This document shows, one piece after another, positions 14,475 to 17,190 of a stretch of DNA of 17,190 nt (the first letter of the stretch is position 1; every line of letters begins with the position of its first letter). The DNA is from an uncultured Roseateles sp. Its GTDB lineage: Bacteria; Pseudomonadota; Gammaproteobacteria; Burkholderiales; Burkholderiaceae. Under the pieces are notes generated by a model. That model made no database searches and was not told the origin of the DNA. It was given only the letters and a program-made list of their open reading frames with translations. A program made the position numbers and the translations under genes. The stretch covers positions 1 to 17,190 of the forward strand of contig CAMPJJ010000110.1 in assembly GCA_946886855.1 (NCBI GenBank), given 5' to 3'.

Positions 14475-14478
<4 letters not shown>
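13540..14478 (+). CDS. PHB depolymerase family esterase (alpha/beta hydrolase)
   Basis: Start choice: the frame has no suitable ATG near the domain; TTG 13540 with AAGGA 6 bases upstream gives 312 residues and is preferred. The frame stays open upstream to 13174, so a longer form is possible. Seen: LMLHGCGQDPDDF (58-70) carries the oxyanion hole, GLSAGGAM (142-149) the nucleophile Ser144, HGTRDMTVHP (212-221) the probable Asp216, and GGGHGWSGG (272-280) the catalytic His275. WNWF and QGCW (99-105) are typical of this family, which includes PHB depolymerases and feruloyl or acetyl xylan esterases (LpqC group). No signal peptide is visible, so an intracellular ester substrate is likelier than secreted polymer attack. 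Its stop codon overlaps the dbpA start (ATGA). Confidence 0.87.
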
Positions 14479-15919
<1,441 letters not shown>

Positions 15920-15923
<4 letters not shown>

Positions 15924-17167
15924 GCACGGGGGACAGCTTCGCCGCGCTGGGCCTGTCGCCGCGCCTCGTGCGCGCGGCCGATGAGCTCGGCTTCGAGGTG
16001 CCGACGCCGATCCAGGCCGCCGCGGTGCCGCCGATCATCGAGGGCCGCGACCTGCTCGGTTCCGCGGCGACGGGCTCGGGCAAGACGGCGGCCTTCGTGT
16101 TCCCGATGCTGCATCGCATCGATGCCCGCGTGCGGCCCGCGCTGCGCCGGACGCAGGCGCTGGTGCTGGTGCCCACACGCGAACTCGCCGCGCAGGTCGG
16201 CGAGACGGTGGTCCAGGTGGGACGTTTCCTCGACGAGCCGCTGAAGGTCTCGGTGCTGTACGGCGGTGTGTCGATCAATCCGCAGATGATGGCGCTGCGC
16301 GGCGGCGCCGAGGTCGTGGTCGCGACGCCGGGCCGGCTGCTGGACCTCGTCGAGAAGAACGCCCTGAAGCTCTCCGAGGTGGAGTGCCTGGTGCTGGACG
16401 AAGCCGACCGGCTGCTCGACGCCGGCTTCGCCGACGAGCTGGCGCGGGTGCTGGCGCTGCTGCCGAAGCGGCGGCAGAACCTGCTGTTCTCCGCCACCTT
16501 CCCGGCGGCGGTGCAGGCCTTGGCGGACCAGTTGCTGAGCGACCCGGTGCGCATCGAGGTCACCGGCGAGCCGGCGACCGAAGGGCAGATCGAGGAACAC
16601 GCGGTCGAGGTCGACGCCGCGAAGCGCACGCCGCTGCTGCGCCACATGATCGAGCAGGGCGCGTGGTCGCGCGTGCTGGTCTTCGTCGCGACGCGCTACG
16701 CCTGCGACCACGTGGCCGACAAGCTGCGCCGCAACGGCCTGGAGGCCGCGGCCTTCCACGGCGATGCCAGCCAGGGCGCGCGCGCGCGCACGCTGGCCGA
16801 CTTCAAGGCGGGCCGGATCCGGGTGCTGGTCGCCACCGACCTGGGGGCGCGCGGCATCGACATCGCGCGGCTGCCGGTGGTGGTGAACTACGACCTGCCC
16901 CGCGCCGCCGACGACTACACGCACCGCATCGGCCGCACGGCGCGCGCCGGGGCCAGCGGCCTCGCGGTGAGCTTCATCAGCGCCGCCACGGAGGCGCACT
17001 TCCGGCTGATCGAGAAGCGCCAGGGCCGCCGCGTCGAACGCGAACGCATCGCCGGCTTCGAGCCGACCGAGGTCGCCTCGCCCGAAGCCGCCGCCGGCGG
17101 CATCAAGGGCAGGCGGCCGAGCAAGAAGGACAAGCTCCGCGCCGCAGCTGCCGCCGCAGGCAAGTGA
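15920..17167 (+). CDS. DEAD-box RNA helicase, RhlE-like
   Basis: The 415-residue product starts at GTG 15920, overlapping the dbpA stop as GTGA. It reads SFAALGLSPRLVRAADELGF at the Q-motif region, then TPIQ (29-32), ATGSGKT (50-56), PTRELA (85-90), TPGR (136-139), DEAD (160-163), SAT (191-193), ATDLGARGIDI (305-315) and HRIGRTARAG (335-344). Motif V has LGAR where VAAR is usual, a mild change. The Lys/Arg-rich tail (about 392-415) probably binds RNA non-specifically. There is no DbpA-type RNA-binding domain, and overall it is nearest the RhlE/SrmB group. Likely role: cytoplasmic RNA remodelling in ribosome assembly or mRNA decay, possibly alongside DbpA. Confidence 0.92.
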
Positions 17168-17190
17168 TCCCTGCGACCCACCCTCCACCC

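Overview
The window is very GC-rich, with strong G/C third-position bias, densely packed short-spaced genes and GGAG/AAGGA-type ribosome binding sites. Gene content (LigJ hydratase, CrgA-type LysR regulator, PHB-depolymerase-like esterase, lysozyme-like chitosanase, DbpA) fits a betaproteobacterium of the Burkholderiales, plausibly the Roseateles/Mitsuaria/Rubrivivax group. The genus is an inference.

Left end (1-2468), the standout region: an apparently complete retron. A 229-base non-coding RNA (186-414) is bounded by a perfect 13-bp a1/a2 inverted repeat and holds an msr-like 5' part and an msd-like 3' part with a 74-base imperfect hairpin (277-350). It lies 80 bases upstream of a 657-residue reverse transcriptase. 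The RT has the retron signatures NAxxH, YADD and VTG, plus two unusual additions: a ~165-residue charged N-terminal extension and a C-terminal tail ending in two predicted membrane helices. Membrane-spanning retron effectors are known as separate proteins (Retron-Ec48); here the membrane module appears fused to the RT. The likely role, by family, is anti-phage defence.

2453-4947: a YitT-type membrane protein gene convergent with and overlapping the retron gene, then ligJ (4-oxalomesaconate hydratase, protocatechuate 4,5-cleavage pathway), both on the minus strand. A 666-base stretch without a convincing gene follows, containing a strong GC-rich inverted repeat.

4948-7745: a BaiN/HI0933-type flavoprotein, an orphan hypothetical gene of visibly lower GC flanked by 13-bp direct repeats, and a small exported cysteine-containing protein downstream of two perfect palindromes.

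7830-13471: housekeeping and accessory genes: a Tat-exported DUF885 putative metallopeptidase, a convergent LysR regulator, a DUF6265 exported protein, a GFA/CENP-V zinc protein, a GH46-like glycan hydrolase with a peptidoglycan-binding tail but no obvious signal peptide, and a 77-residue hypothetical protein.

13540-17167: three genes joined by 4-base stop/start overlaps (PHB-depolymerase-like esterase, dbpA, RhlE-like helicase), probably a translationally coupled operon. No tRNA, rRNA, CRISPR array, transposase or integrase was seen.
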